Source: Planctomycetota bacterium
GTDB lineage: Bacteria; Planctomycetota; Phycisphaerae; Phycisphaerales; UBA1924
Direction: 5' to 3'
DNA: 14,445 nucleotides
Assembly: GCA_023432465.1 (NCBI GenBank)
Contig: JAEYUO010000141.1
Location: 1 to 14,445 of the forward strand
In this document: positions 1-6,859 of the stretch, piece by piece
How positions within the stretch are numbered: position 1 is the first letter of the stretch
Layout: each line of letters opens with the position of its first letter
The notes under the pieces: generated by a model
What the model was told of the DNA's origin: nothing
Seen by the model: only the letters and a program-made list of their open reading frames with translations
Database searches by the model: none
Position numbers and translations under genes: made by a program

Positions 1-1
1 G

Positions 2-106
2 GCCAACTCGGCCCCGGGTGGCAAGGGTAGAGCGTTCAAGCCCCTTGAGGACCGGGGGTTATCGGAGTTCATCGGCGCTTTTGCGGGGGAGCTTGGGTCC
101 GAATGA
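2..106 (+). CDS. C-terminal fragment of an unidentified protein
   Basis: An open frame enters from the left edge (frame beginning at base 2) and stops with TGA at 104-106, giving 34 residues that end in AFAGELGSE. Its mix of Lys, Glu, Asp, Phe and Ile, and a G/C third base in about three quarters of codons, look like real coding sequence. The competing plus-strand frame here is Arg/Ser-rich and looks like a shadow. The fragment is too short to assign a family. A second possible stop, TAG at 28-30, closes another frame, so the choice of frame is not certain. Confidence 0.4.
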   Translation, partial: ANSAPGGKGRAFKPLEDRGLSEFIGAFAGELGSE

Positions 107-123
107 AGCGACGCTCCCGGGAA

Positions 124-164
124 ACAAAAACGGCCGGCCCGCCCCGTGGGCAGGACCGGCCGGT
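124..164 (-). terminator. Rho-independent terminator after the metallothionein-like gene
   Basis: Read on the minus strand, a GC-rich stem pairs bases 162-148 with 144-131, with one T-G wobble and one bulged T. The loop is three bases. A T-rich tail follows (TTTTTGTTT, bases 130-122). It lies about 30 bases past the stop of the Cys-rich gene at 196. On the plus strand the hairpin lacks a T-tract, so it probably works mainly for the minus-strand gene. Confidence 0.85.
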
Positions 165-195
165 TGGCATCAGACAGCCGCAGAGCGACTTGGGA

Positions 196-417
196 TCAGC
201 CGCAGCATCCTGTGGCCGCGGGGGCGGAGCAGCAGCCCTCGTCGCAGCAGCCCGAGCCGCAGGTGCAGTCATCGCAGCATCCGCCGCCGCAGCACCCGGT
301 GTCGCAGCAGCCGCACGGGCACGAGCAATTGCACCCGGCACAGCAGTCGCCCGACCCGGACTGAACGGAGGGGCTTCCGAACGCAAGCGAGGTCATCAGA
401 ATCATTGCAGCAAACAT
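196..417 (-). CDS. Exported metallothionein-like Cys-rich small protein
   Basis: The gene encodes 73 residues. Residues 1-16 form a short hydrophobic leader ending LAFGSPS, consistent with export. The rest is almost a pure thiol scaffold: 20 cysteines lie between residues 25 and 72, mostly as CC pairs separated by 2-4 small or acidic residues (GCC, DTGCC, GGGCC, DEGCC), with no histidine. Such density suggests binding of soft metals (Cu, Zn, Cd, Ag), but it matches no metallothionein family I can name. The ATG at 417 is chosen because AGGAG sits seven bases before it; an ATG at 423 is in frame but only one base after that site. A strong terminator follows. The next gene upstream on this strand also encodes a Cys-rich protein, suggesting a shared metal or redox role (inference). 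Confidence 0.7.
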   Translation of the reverse strand: MFAAMILMTSLAFGSPSVQSGSGDCCAGCNCSCPCGCCDTGCCGGGCCDDCTCGSGCCDEGCCSAPAATGCCG

Positions 418-581
418 GGTCATACTCCTGGCGCATGGCGCCATAAACGTGTCAACAGGTGGATCGCCCGGGCCACGCGCACAACGGCGCCGGACCGGGC
501 ACAACTTGAAGTGGGAGTTCGGTCGCCATTCAACGCGGCCACGCTCGGGCTGGACGCTCGCGAGCGGGCACGCGGAGGCTC

Positions 582-1118
582 TCAAATCGTGAGTAGGCAG
601 ATCCGGCTCAAGAACTCGCCCACCCGGGGTGTCCAGGGAGGATGTTGCGGCACAGGGGCGTGCAGCGTGTGCTGTGCGCGGGGGAGCGGGAGGCACGCGA
701 TTGCATGCTGCGAGCCCATGCGCTCGAGAGATTTCAGGGCGTCATCGCCTGGCGAACCTTTCCATGGCGCCCAAAGACAGAGCTTGAGAAGGTCGCAACC
801 GCCGCAGGGATGGATCGGCACGAACAGGCAGCAGGGTGGCGCCGCCGCGCCATCGGAGGCCGCATCGCCTGTCGCGCAGCATGAGGATTCGGCGGGCCGT
901 GCGTCCGGAGCGGGCTGGGCTTCTTCTCTGGCCGCGGCCGCGCAGCAAGAGGCCCGGCCTCCTGGTGCGGGCGTCGCGCAGCACGCACCCTTCGGCTCGA
1001 TGGGTTGAGCCGATCGGCAGCAGGCCTGCTGACACCCCGTGCTGCAGACCAGCCTCCACGGCGACATCCACGCCGCCACGGCGATCAGCAGGAGTGAGAT
1101 GAGCCAACGGGAGACCAT
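582..1118 (-). CDS. Cys-rich secreted or membrane-anchored protein, function unknown
   Basis: The gene encodes 178 residues. Residues 4-18 (WLISLLLIAVAAWMS) form a hydrophobic signal or anchor. The protein has 17 cysteines, largely as CC pairs at about 33/34, 46/47, 58/59, 80/81 and 96/97, separated by Ala/Pro/Gly-rich spacers, then a CGGC motif (105-108). The C-terminal third is ordinary in composition. Codons end mostly in G or C, supporting a real gene over the overlapping plus-strand frames. The start at 1118 has GAGGG ten bases upstream. The gene lies 164 bases upstream of the smaller Cys-rich gene on the same strand. The CGGC motif and paired Cys would suit metal binding, copper handling or thiol exchange, but no family is recognised. 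Confidence 0.6.
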   Translation of the reverse strand: MVSRWLISLLLIAVAAWMSPWRLVCSTGCQQACCRSAQPIEPKGACCATPAPGGRASCCAAAAREEAQPAPDARPAESSCCATGDAASDGAAAPPCCLFVPIHPCGGCDLLKLCLWAPWKGSPGDDALKSLERMGSQHAIACLPLPRAQHTLHAPVPQHPPWTPRVGEFLSRICLLTI

Positions 1119-1270
1119 GCGGCTTTGACCCTCGATTCACTGTACCGCTCGTGTCCGGAGCGGATGCCCGAACAGGACATGAATCTGCGAGTCCGCAGCT
1201 TTCGATAGCCGCTCGGAACAGGTTCTCGGTACGATCCACTCCGCCAGTTTACCAGGAAGGGAGTGCCGTG

Positions 1271-1924
1271 ATGGCTCGAAAGCGTGCAAGCGTCCGTGGG
1301 TCCGCCGCCAAGGCCCCTGCCCGAGCGGCTGGCAAGCGCAAGCCCGCGCCCAAGTCGGCTCGTTCATCGGCGAAGCCTGCGCGTGCCGTCGCCAAGCCCG
1401 CGGGCAAGCCGCGGCGTGCACAGAGAGCGGGCACGCCCAACCGAGTTCAAGTTGGGACTGAGTATCTGGAGTGGTCTCACGCGACGACGATCGCGCTGCT
1501 CTCGGATTGGCCTCTCGAGAGGTTGACATTCCAATCGGCCCCCGGCGACAACCACGCACTCTGGACCATGGGCCACCTCGCGACGACGTACGCCTGGTTC
1601 GCGAGTTTGCTCGACGGCCATATGACGCCGTTGCCCGAGAACTACAACCTGCTCTTCGGGACGGGGTCGAGGCCAGTGGATGATCCGATGGCGTATCCGC
1701 CGATGGGCGAGGTTCGGCATCACTTTGACGCGGCGTACGCACGGCTCGCCGAGCTTGGTGCGAAGCTGAAGGCAGGGGATGCGTCCAAGGCCACGGTCGG
1801 GAATGCTCATGGCTTCTGCAAGGATCGCGCCGATGTGCTCGTCAAGGCGGCGTGGCACGAGGGGTGGCACTCGGGTCAACTGAGCACCCTCCGCCGCGCC
1901 CTTGGCCTCAAAGGCATCATGTGA
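1271..1924 (+). CDS. DinB-family protein with histone-like basic N-terminal tail
   Basis: The protein has 217 residues. About 50 N-terminal residues are Lys/Ala/Pro/Arg-rich with repeated KPA/RAVAKPAGK elements, like histone H1 tails or nucleoid proteins. From about residue 60 the protein matches the DinB-like four-helix fold: a first helix with EYLEWSH, then GHLATTYAW with His102, and near the end WHEGWHSGQL with His196 and His200. These three histidines are the usual metal triad of DinB/DUF664/bacillithiol-transferase-type proteins. Known relatives are thiol transferases or unknown metal-dependent enzymes, so the substrate is unknown. The ATG at 1271 is chosen for AGGAAGGGAG ending seven bases upstream; the frame is open further upstream but without support. 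The gene is divergent from the Cys-rich gene and convergent with the next membrane protein. Confidence 0.85.
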   Translation: MARKRASVRGSAAKAPARAAGKRKPAPKSARSSAKPARAVAKPAGKPRRAQRAGTPNRVQVGTEYLEWSHATTIALLSDWPLERLTFQSAPGDNHALWTMGHLATTYAWFASLLDGHMTPLPENYNLLFGTGSRPVDDPMAYPPMGEVRHHFDAAYARLAELGAKLKAGDASKATVGNAHGFCKDRADVLVKAAWHEGWHSGQLSTLRRALGLKGIM

Positions 1925-1936
1925 TGCTCGAACTGT

Positions 1937-1961
1937 CCGGCGATAGTCAAGCCGTCGCCGG
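1937..1961. terminator. Possible hairpin between convergent genes
   Basis: A perfect 7-bp inverted repeat (CCGGCGA at 1937-1943, TCGCCGG at 1955-1961) with an 11-base loop sits just after the DinB-family stop, overlapping the end of the convergent membrane gene. There is no T-run on either side, so it may be a weak bidirectional terminator or chance. Confidence 0.3.
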
Positions 1962-2807
1962 GGCATGTCCGTGCTTGTCGACGAGCGATGTCGCCCAGGA
2001 CAAGCCGAGCGGAATGCCCACAAACGCGCCCGCGGCCCAATCCAGCGGAAGCAGCCGCGCCAGCGGGAACATCGTCCCGGCGAGCGCTGCGCGTGTGGGT
2101 CCGATCGGCGATGCGTGCATGAACCCCGCGATCAGAGGCGATGCGATCGCCAGCAGCGCGATCGCGAGGACGAACGTCAGCGCGGATGCGGCGGAGGCCG
2201 TGAGTCGGCCGGCGGTCGCCCCGAACATCCCGGCGAGGGCCGCCGCGGCGAATGTCTGACCCTTGAGCGTGTCCTGGGCGACGAGCCAGGCGATGATCCC
2301 CGCGACGACAAGGGACGCGGCGAGAGCCATCGGCGTGGCCTTGTCAACGAGCGATCGCGGCTCGGGCGTGTGGTGGTGAGGCGCGAGTTCCGGCTCGGGC
2401 GCGGGCTGGCGCGCGATCAGCACCAGCACAGCCGCCAGAGCGATGCTCAGCACGCCGACCAGCACGCCCTCGGCGGAAAGGGCGTACATCGTCGAGGCGG
2501 ACTGCGTGTGGTGCAGGATGCGGTCGATCTGGCCCATCCCCCATGCCGCCCATGCCAGAACCAGCCCGGTGCAGAGCATCCCGTGGCGGAGACCCGAGAT
2601 GAACGAGCCGGCAATGCCGGCGATCGCGGCGAGGAAGAACACGCCCAGCGTGACCAGCAACCCCATGACGAGCGAGTCGTTGACCAGAAGCGAGGTTTGC
2701 GGACCGCCATCGGTCGCCCGGAGCGACCCGGCCATGATGCCGGCGATCGGTCCCAGGACGAACATGGCAAGCAGGAGCAGCAGCCAGCGGTAGAGGGTGT
2801 GTCGCAT
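1947..2807 (-). CDS. Multi-pass membrane protein, function unknown
   Basis: The protein has 286 residues. It has a hydrophobic segment at about 8-27 (WLLLLLAMFVLGPIAGIM), another near 45-70, and further segments in the first half. A polar linker with EPELAPHHHTPEPRS follows, then three or four hydrophobic stretches in the second half. This suggests six to eight transmembrane helices in two halves joined by a His/Pro/Glu-rich cytoplasmic or periplasmic loop. No catalytic motif is recognised. The ATG at 2807 is chosen because the longer frame (ATG at 2885) adds 26 Arg-rich residues and would nearly abut the divergent gene at 2907. No clear ribosome site is visible at either start. The HHH in the linker could bind metal, but this is speculation. 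Confidence 0.75.
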   Translation of the reverse strand: MRHTLYRWLLLLLAMFVLGPIAGIMAGSLRATDGGPQTSLLVNDSLVMGLLVTLGVFFLAAIAGIAGSFISGLRHGMLCTGLVLAWAAWGMGQIDRILHHTQSASTMYALSAEGVLVGVLSIALAAVLVLIARQPAPEPELAPHHHTPEPRSLVDKATPMALAASLVVAGIIAWLVAQDTLKGQTFAAAALAGMFGATAGRLTASAASALTFVLAIALLAIASPLIAGFMHASPIGPTRAALAGTMFPLARLLPLDWAAGAFVGIPLGLSWATSLVDKHGHAPATA

Positions 2808-2906
2808 GCGGGTTAGGAAGAGGATAGCCAAACAAGCTCGGGGGCGTGCCCGGGCAGGCCGCGCCCGCCTCCGCATGGAAGCCATCGGCGCGGTAGCATC
2901 CGCGGC

Positions 2907-4118
2907 ATGAACGAGAGCTCACTTTCCACCCCCCCGGCCCGAGGCGCATGGCGATCGCCGGTGATTCTCGATGACCTGACCGCCGACCTCATCTGGCCGC
3001 GATTGCTCAAGGCCGGCTCGCTTTCGCTCCGGCCCAGCCGCCTGTTCCTCGCGTTCTTCTACCTCATCGGTGTCGCCGCGATGGTGGCGATCGCGGGATC
3101 GCTGGATGGGGTCGAGGGCAACGCGCTCGCCCTGGCGGGGGAAGAGTGGCTCGGGCATTTGGCCGGTCTCATCAACTCCTGCGCGAGCATGGACGCGGCG
3201 GGGATCGGCCGCGCGCTCACCGGCATCTTCGTGGGCACGGCCTGGAACCTGCTCGTGGCGCATCCCGTGATCGCGGTGGTCTTTCTGCCGTTGCTCCAGA
3301 TCTGGACCACGCTGATGGGCGGCGCGATCAGCCGGATGATCGCCATGGACTTTGCCCAGGGGGTCGGGCTCTCCTGGCCCGAGGGTCTGGGGTACGCGAT
3401 CGGCCGCTGGTCCTCCTTTGCTGGGAGTGTCCTGGGGCCGCTTGCGTTGATGTACGCGATTCTGCTGGCGATGGCCGTTGGCGGCTGGGCGATGTTCAAC
3501 GTTCCCATCCTGAACATTCTCGGCGGCGCGCTGTGGGTGCTCTTTCTCATCGGCGCGGCGGTGGTCACGGTCATCATGCTCGCCATGACGCTCGGCGGGC
3601 CGATGCTCGTCCCTGCCGTCGCCTGCGAGGGCACGGATGCCATCGACGCGGTCCAGCACGCCTATTCCTATGTGTTCGCCAAGCCCCTCCGCCTGCTGGT
3701 CTACATCGCCATCCTCGCGGCGCAGTTCTTCCTTGTCGCACTGGTCGTGGCGGCGGTGGTCTGGCTGATTGTCAACATTGCGCAGACCGCGGCCGCGACA
3801 TGGGTCGGTGCCGCGGGGACACGCGTGATCGCCGGGGAGGCGGGGCTTGAAGGCGTCGATGCGGCCGCCGCGGCCGCCGTGCGGCTCTGGACTGCCATCC
3901 CCATCCTCCTCGGCTCCGCGTTCGCGGTCAGCTACTTCTGGTCCGCGGCGACCGTGCTGTACCTCGCGATGCGGCGCATCTGCGACGGCCAGGACATCAG
4001 CGAGGTCTGGGTGGATACGGTCGTTCCCGGAACGATGGCCGAGCGCCGCTCCGCCCCTAGGTCGGGCTCCGCACCCGCAGGCTCGATCGAGGACAACGGT
4101 CCCGCGGATGAGACATGA
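2907..4118 (+). CDS. Large multi-pass membrane protein, function unknown
   Basis: The protein has 403 residues. The N-terminus is cytoplasmic-looking (about 40 residues with PVILDDLTADLIWPRLLKAG). Around seven hydrophobic segments follow: about 46-65, 108-140, 170-235 (two or three helices), 260-300 and 330-355. Conserved-looking polar points include AYSYVFAKPLRLLVY before the fifth membrane region and MRRICDGQDISEVWVD near the end. The C-terminal 35 residues are polar and disordered. I do not recognise a family; permease-like, lipid-handling and assembly roles are all possible. No Shine-Dalgarno site is visible before the ATG, which starts 99 bases from the divergent gene. The stop overlaps the next gene's start (ATGA at 4115-4118), so the two are likely co-translated. 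Confidence 0.85.
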   Translation: MNESSLSTPPARGAWRSPVILDDLTADLIWPRLLKAGSLSLRPSRLFLAFFYLIGVAAMVAIAGSLDGVEGNALALAGEEWLGHLAGLINSCASMDAAGIGRALTGIFVGTAWNLLVAHPVIAVVFLPLLQIWTTLMGGAISRMIAMDFAQGVGLSWPEGLGYAIGRWSSFAGSVLGPLALMYAILLAMAVGGWAMFNVPILNILGGALWVLFLIGAAVVTVIMLAMTLGGPMLVPAVACEGTDAIDAVQHAYSYVFAKPLRLLVYIAILAAQFFLVALVVAAVVWLIVNIAQTAAATWVGAAGTRVIAGEAGLEGVDAAAAAAVRLWTAIPILLGSAFAVSYFWSAATVLYLAMRRICDGQDISEVWVDTVVPGTMAERRSAPRSGSAPAGSIEDNGPADET

Positions 4119-4366
4119 ACCCATCCTTGCTCGATGATGCGATCGCGCTCGCCGGTGCGCTGGCAGAGGCCGGTGTGCAGACGATCGAGTACAGAGCTGC
4201 GGATGCGGACTGGCAGTCTGTCGCGGCACGCACCACCGATCTCCCGGGCCTGATCGTCGCATCGGGCGACGGGTTCGAGCTGCGCTGGACCGGCGGCGGG
4301 GCGCGGATCCAGCAGGGGCAACTCAAGTGGTGGGGTTGTCCGGGGCTCCCGGCGATTCCGCAATGA
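4115..4366 (+). CDS. Small protein of unknown function coupled to upstream membrane gene
   Basis: The protein has 83 residues and starts with the ATG of an ATGA overlap with the preceding membrane protein gene, the usual arrangement for translational coupling. It is soluble, with a helical first part (LLDDAIALAGALAEAGVQ) and a beta-like second part (LPGLIVASGDGFELRW, then GARIQQGQLKWWG). No family is recognised. Its last 44 bases overlap the 3' end of truB on the other strand. The protein-like composition and start overlap favour a real gene, but the short length leaves some doubt. Confidence 0.6.
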   Translation: MNPSLLDDAIALAGALAEAGVQTIEYRAADADWQSVAARTTDLPGLIVASGDGFELRWTGGGARIQQGQLKWWGCPGLPAIPQ

Positions 4367-5096
4367 CCTCCGGAACGGGGAGCAGGTCCGCCTGTGTGAG
4401 TCGCTCCGGAAGATCGTCCAGTCGCACGGCCCGCTCGATCCGGTATGCGCCGATCGCCGTTCGCCGAAGATTTGCCAGGCACCCCGCGTGACCCGTGAGC
4501 GCAAGCCCGATGTCCCGGCCCATCGAACGGATGTACGTCCCCTTGCCGCAGTGGATGCGCAGATCCAGGAACGGATACGCATAGCCCAGCACATCAATGG
4601 CGTGGATGATCACGGGGCGCGGTTCGAGCTCGATGAGGTTTCCTTTGCGGGCCTGCGCATAGGCCCGCTGCCCATCGATCTTCATCGCGGAGAATGCCGG
4701 GGGCCGCTGCTGAATGATGCCGCGGAATGATCCGAGCACGCGCTCGACATCCGCGCGCGTCGGCACAGCCTCGGGCACGGGGTTCGGCACGAGCGGCCCC
4801 TCGTAGTCCTCGGTCTGCGATGCGTGCGCAAGGTCGATGCGTGTCTCGTATTCCTTCTCATCCGCCATCAGCTTGTCGCTCATCCGCGTTGCTGCGCGCC
4901 CGACCAGGATGATCAACAGCCCGGTTGCGAGCGGATCGAGCGTCCCCGCGTGGCCCACGCGAACGCTCTTGGGCGCGCCTCCGGCGATCACCCGCCGCTT
5001 GACCGCCGCCACCACGCGCGCAGATGACACTCGCACATCGGCGGGCTTGTCGATGAGCATCAGCCCCGCTATCTGCGCCGGTTGACCCTCAGTCAC
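4323..5096 (-). CDS. truB: tRNA pseudouridine(55) synthase TruB
   Basis: TruB converts uridine 55 in the T-loop of tRNAs to pseudouridine. The family signatures appear in order: GLMLIDKPADVRVSS near residue 11, VGHAGTLDPLATGLL with the catalytic Asp54, KEYET, the substrate-loop PPAFSAMKIDGQRAYAQAR, and GTYIRSMGRDIG near the end. With this start the protein has 257 residues. That is shorter than E. coli TruB and lacks an obvious C-terminal PUA extension. The GTG at 5096 is chosen because GGAG lies seven bases upstream and GTGA overlaps the stop of the upstream glycosyltransferase gene. An ATG at 5120 would give eight extra residues inside the upstream gene. The 3' end overlaps the small plus-strand gene by 44 bases. 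Confidence 0.93.
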   Translation of the reverse strand: MTEGQPAQIAGLMLIDKPADVRVSSARVVAAVKRRVIAGGAPKSVRVGHAGTLDPLATGLLIILVGRAATRMSDKLMADEKEYETRIDLAHASQTEDYEGPLVPNPVPEAVPTRADVERVLGSFRGIIQQRPPAFSAMKIDGQRAYAQARKGNLIELEPRPVIIHAIDVLGYAYPFLDLRIHCGKGTYIRSMGRDIGLALTGHAGCLANLRRTAIGAYRIERAVRLDDLPERLTQADLLPVPEVIAESPGAPDNPTT

Positions 5097-6859
5097 TCGC
5101 GCTCTCCAACCACAAGCCACACCCGTTCAACCCGCCCGCGTGAGTAGTTCAATCCGGAGATCATGCCCGGCAATGGCTGCCGCAGGGCCTCGGCGGTGAA
5201 GCTCGAGGACAGATCCTCAATCAGAATCCCGCCTTCGTTTGTCGAGGCCCACACGTCACGAGCATCCGCGGCCACACGCTGGATCCGCCCCCGCGACAGG
5301 AAGATGAGGCTGTCTTCCTGATACCCCACCGCCGCGATCGGCCGTTCACCCGATGGGTCTGCTTCGTGGATCGCCTCGACGATCCTCGTGCTCATTCGGT
5401 TCGCCGCGGGCGCGAGCGTCTGGAACAGCAGCGCCAACATCAATGCAGCTGCGATCAGCGATCGCAGCTGCGCCTGCACCCATCGGCCGCCCCACATCGA
5501 TCGTGCTGTCTGCACCAGCACGAACACAATCCCGACGTACCACAGGCTCGTGATCGTCGCTTCGTTGTTCACATCATCAAAGCCCGACAGCAGCGCGAGC
5601 AGCGCGATCCCCGCCGCCAGAATCCCCACGCCCACCAGCCCCCAGATGACAAATCCGATCCGTGTGCCCCATTCGCGCAACCCGGTCAGCCGCCCACTGC
5701 CCGCCGCGAGCACCGCCCGCCCCGACAACAGCGCGATGGCAGGGTACAGCGGCATCGTGTAGTGCGGCAGCTTCGTTGAGACCAGTTCAAACACGATCCA
5801 CGCCGGCAGGATCCACGCAAGCAGGAACATGCTTGCGTCAGCGCGACGACGCTTCAACGCTCGCCGCACAGCAAGCCCGGTCATCAGCACGCCCGGCCAG
5901 AACAGCACGCAGAGCGCGACCACGTGATAGCCCGGCGGACCCCAGTGCCCCTCCTTTGCCCCTGCCGACCGCCCGAGTGTCTCATCCAGCACCGTCTGCA
6001 GATACACCTCCCACCCGACCCGAGACGCGACGGCAATCACCCACGGCATGACCAGCGCGGCGACGATGGCGGCCCCCATCGCGGGCCTCAACCGCAGCAT
6101 CCATCGCCAACTCTTCATCTGCCAACACAGCGCGCCGCATGTCAGCGCGGCGATCATCGGCGTGATCGGGCCCTTCGCCAGCACGCCCAAGCCGATCGCC
6201 GCCCACAGCAGCGCGCACATCCCGACCGGCACGCCGCGGCCCATGCGCGCCCGCCGCCAGCATTCCCACAGCGCCCATTGCGTCCCCACCACCGTTAGCA
6301 GGAGCACCTGATCCGCCCGCGCCTGATGCGCATCCCACGCCACGAGCGGACACACCGCCAGCAGAGCAGCCCCCATCGCCGCGGCCCGCGGGTCCATCAG
6401 TCGCAGTCCCAGCCGCCACGTCAGGAGCACGCTCGCGATTGCGCACAGCACGCTTGGCAACCGGAACACCCAGATGTTCCCGTGTGCGTATTGCCCCGGC
6501 GAGTCGCCGAACACCGCGATCGACCCGCATTGCAGCCAGTACACCAGCGGCGGCTTGTTGAGCCGCGGCCGGTCCTGAATCCGCGGCACCACAAAGTCCC
6601 CGCTCTCCCACATCTGCCGCGACGCCTGGGCAAACCGCGCCTCATCCCGGTCGATGGGCTGAATCACCCAAAGTCCGGGCAAGAAAACCGCCAGGCACAG
6701 CAGGACCAGCGCGACCCCTGCCCCCGACCACCGCCCGGACCATCGGCGCAAGCCTTGCGCATCCGACGCCGCGCTCGCGGCCTGCGAATGATCAGTCTTC
6801 CCACTCCCTCCCGGGTTCTGAAGGATCAACCTCGCAATGGCAAGCCCTGGCGTCCGCAT
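5093..6859 (-). CDS. ArnT/PMT-family membrane glycosyltransferase
   Basis: The protein has up to 588 residues with about 11-13 hydrophobic segments. After the first membrane helix (about 47-65), the loop IQPIDRDEARFAQASRQM carries the acidic catalytic region of GT-C enzymes (Asp70, Asp72, Glu73). The loop continues with ESGDFVVPRIQDRPRLNKPP and LVYWLQ, the classic ArnT/PMT_2 pattern. Family members transfer a sugar from a polyprenyl-phosphate donor to lipid A, protein or cell-surface glycan on the outer face of the inner membrane. The acceptor here is unknown. The last 100 residues form a soluble periplasmic domain. The start is uncertain: the ATG at 6857-6859 interleaves with the divergent PAP2 start and has no ribosome site, and GGGAGGGAG inside codons 17-19 hints at a later non-ATG start. 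It forms an operon with truB through a 4-base overlap. Confidence 0.88.
   Translation of the reverse strand: MRTPGLAIARLILQNPGGSGKTDHSQAASAASDAQGLRRWSGRWSGAGVALVLLCLAVFLPGLWVIQPIDRDEARFAQASRQMWESGDFVVPRIQDRPRLNKPPLVYWLQCGSIAVFGDSPGQYAHGNIWVFRLPSVLCAIASVLLTWRLGLRLMDPRAAAMGAALLAVCPLVAWDAHQARADQVLLLTVVGTQWALWECWRRARMGRGVPVGMCALLWAAIGLGVLAKGPITPMIAALTCGALCWQMKSWRWMLRLRPAMGAAIVAALVMPWVIAVASRVGWEVYLQTVLDETLGRSAGAKEGHWGPPGYHVVALCVLFWPGVLMTGLAVRRALKRRRADASMFLLAWILPAWIVFELVSTKLPHYTMPLYPAIALLSGRAVLAAGSGRLTGLREWGTRIGFVIWGLVGVGILAAGIALLALLSGFDDVNNEATITSLWYVGIVFVLVQTARSMWGGRWVQAQLRSLIAAALMLALLFQTLAPAANRMSTRIVEAIHEADPSGERPIAAVGYQEDSLIFLSRGRIQRVAADARDVWASTNEGGILIEDLSSSFTAEALRQPLPGMISGLNYSRGRVERVWLVVGERE

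Noticed and set aside
450..455. TTGACA on the minus strand as -35 for the metallothionein-like gene
   Set aside because: The -10 position 17 bases on reads CGCCAG and would overlap the ribosome site, so no promoter can be supported.
103..1008. 301-residue open frame on the plus strand over the Cys-rich genes
   Set aside because: It has Arg/Ala/Gln-rich shadow composition, runs through a strong terminator hairpin, and lies antisense to two genes with clear leader peptides and patterned cysteines.
742..1239. 165-residue minus-strand frame overlapping the Cys-rich gene start
   Set aside because: Arg-rich composition with no domain or membrane pattern; it is the out-of-frame shadow of the 582-1118 gene.
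2919..4262. 447-residue minus-strand frame opposite the membrane protein gene
   Set aside because: Dominated by Arg, Asp, His and Gly, as expected from the complement of hydrophobic GC-rich codons.
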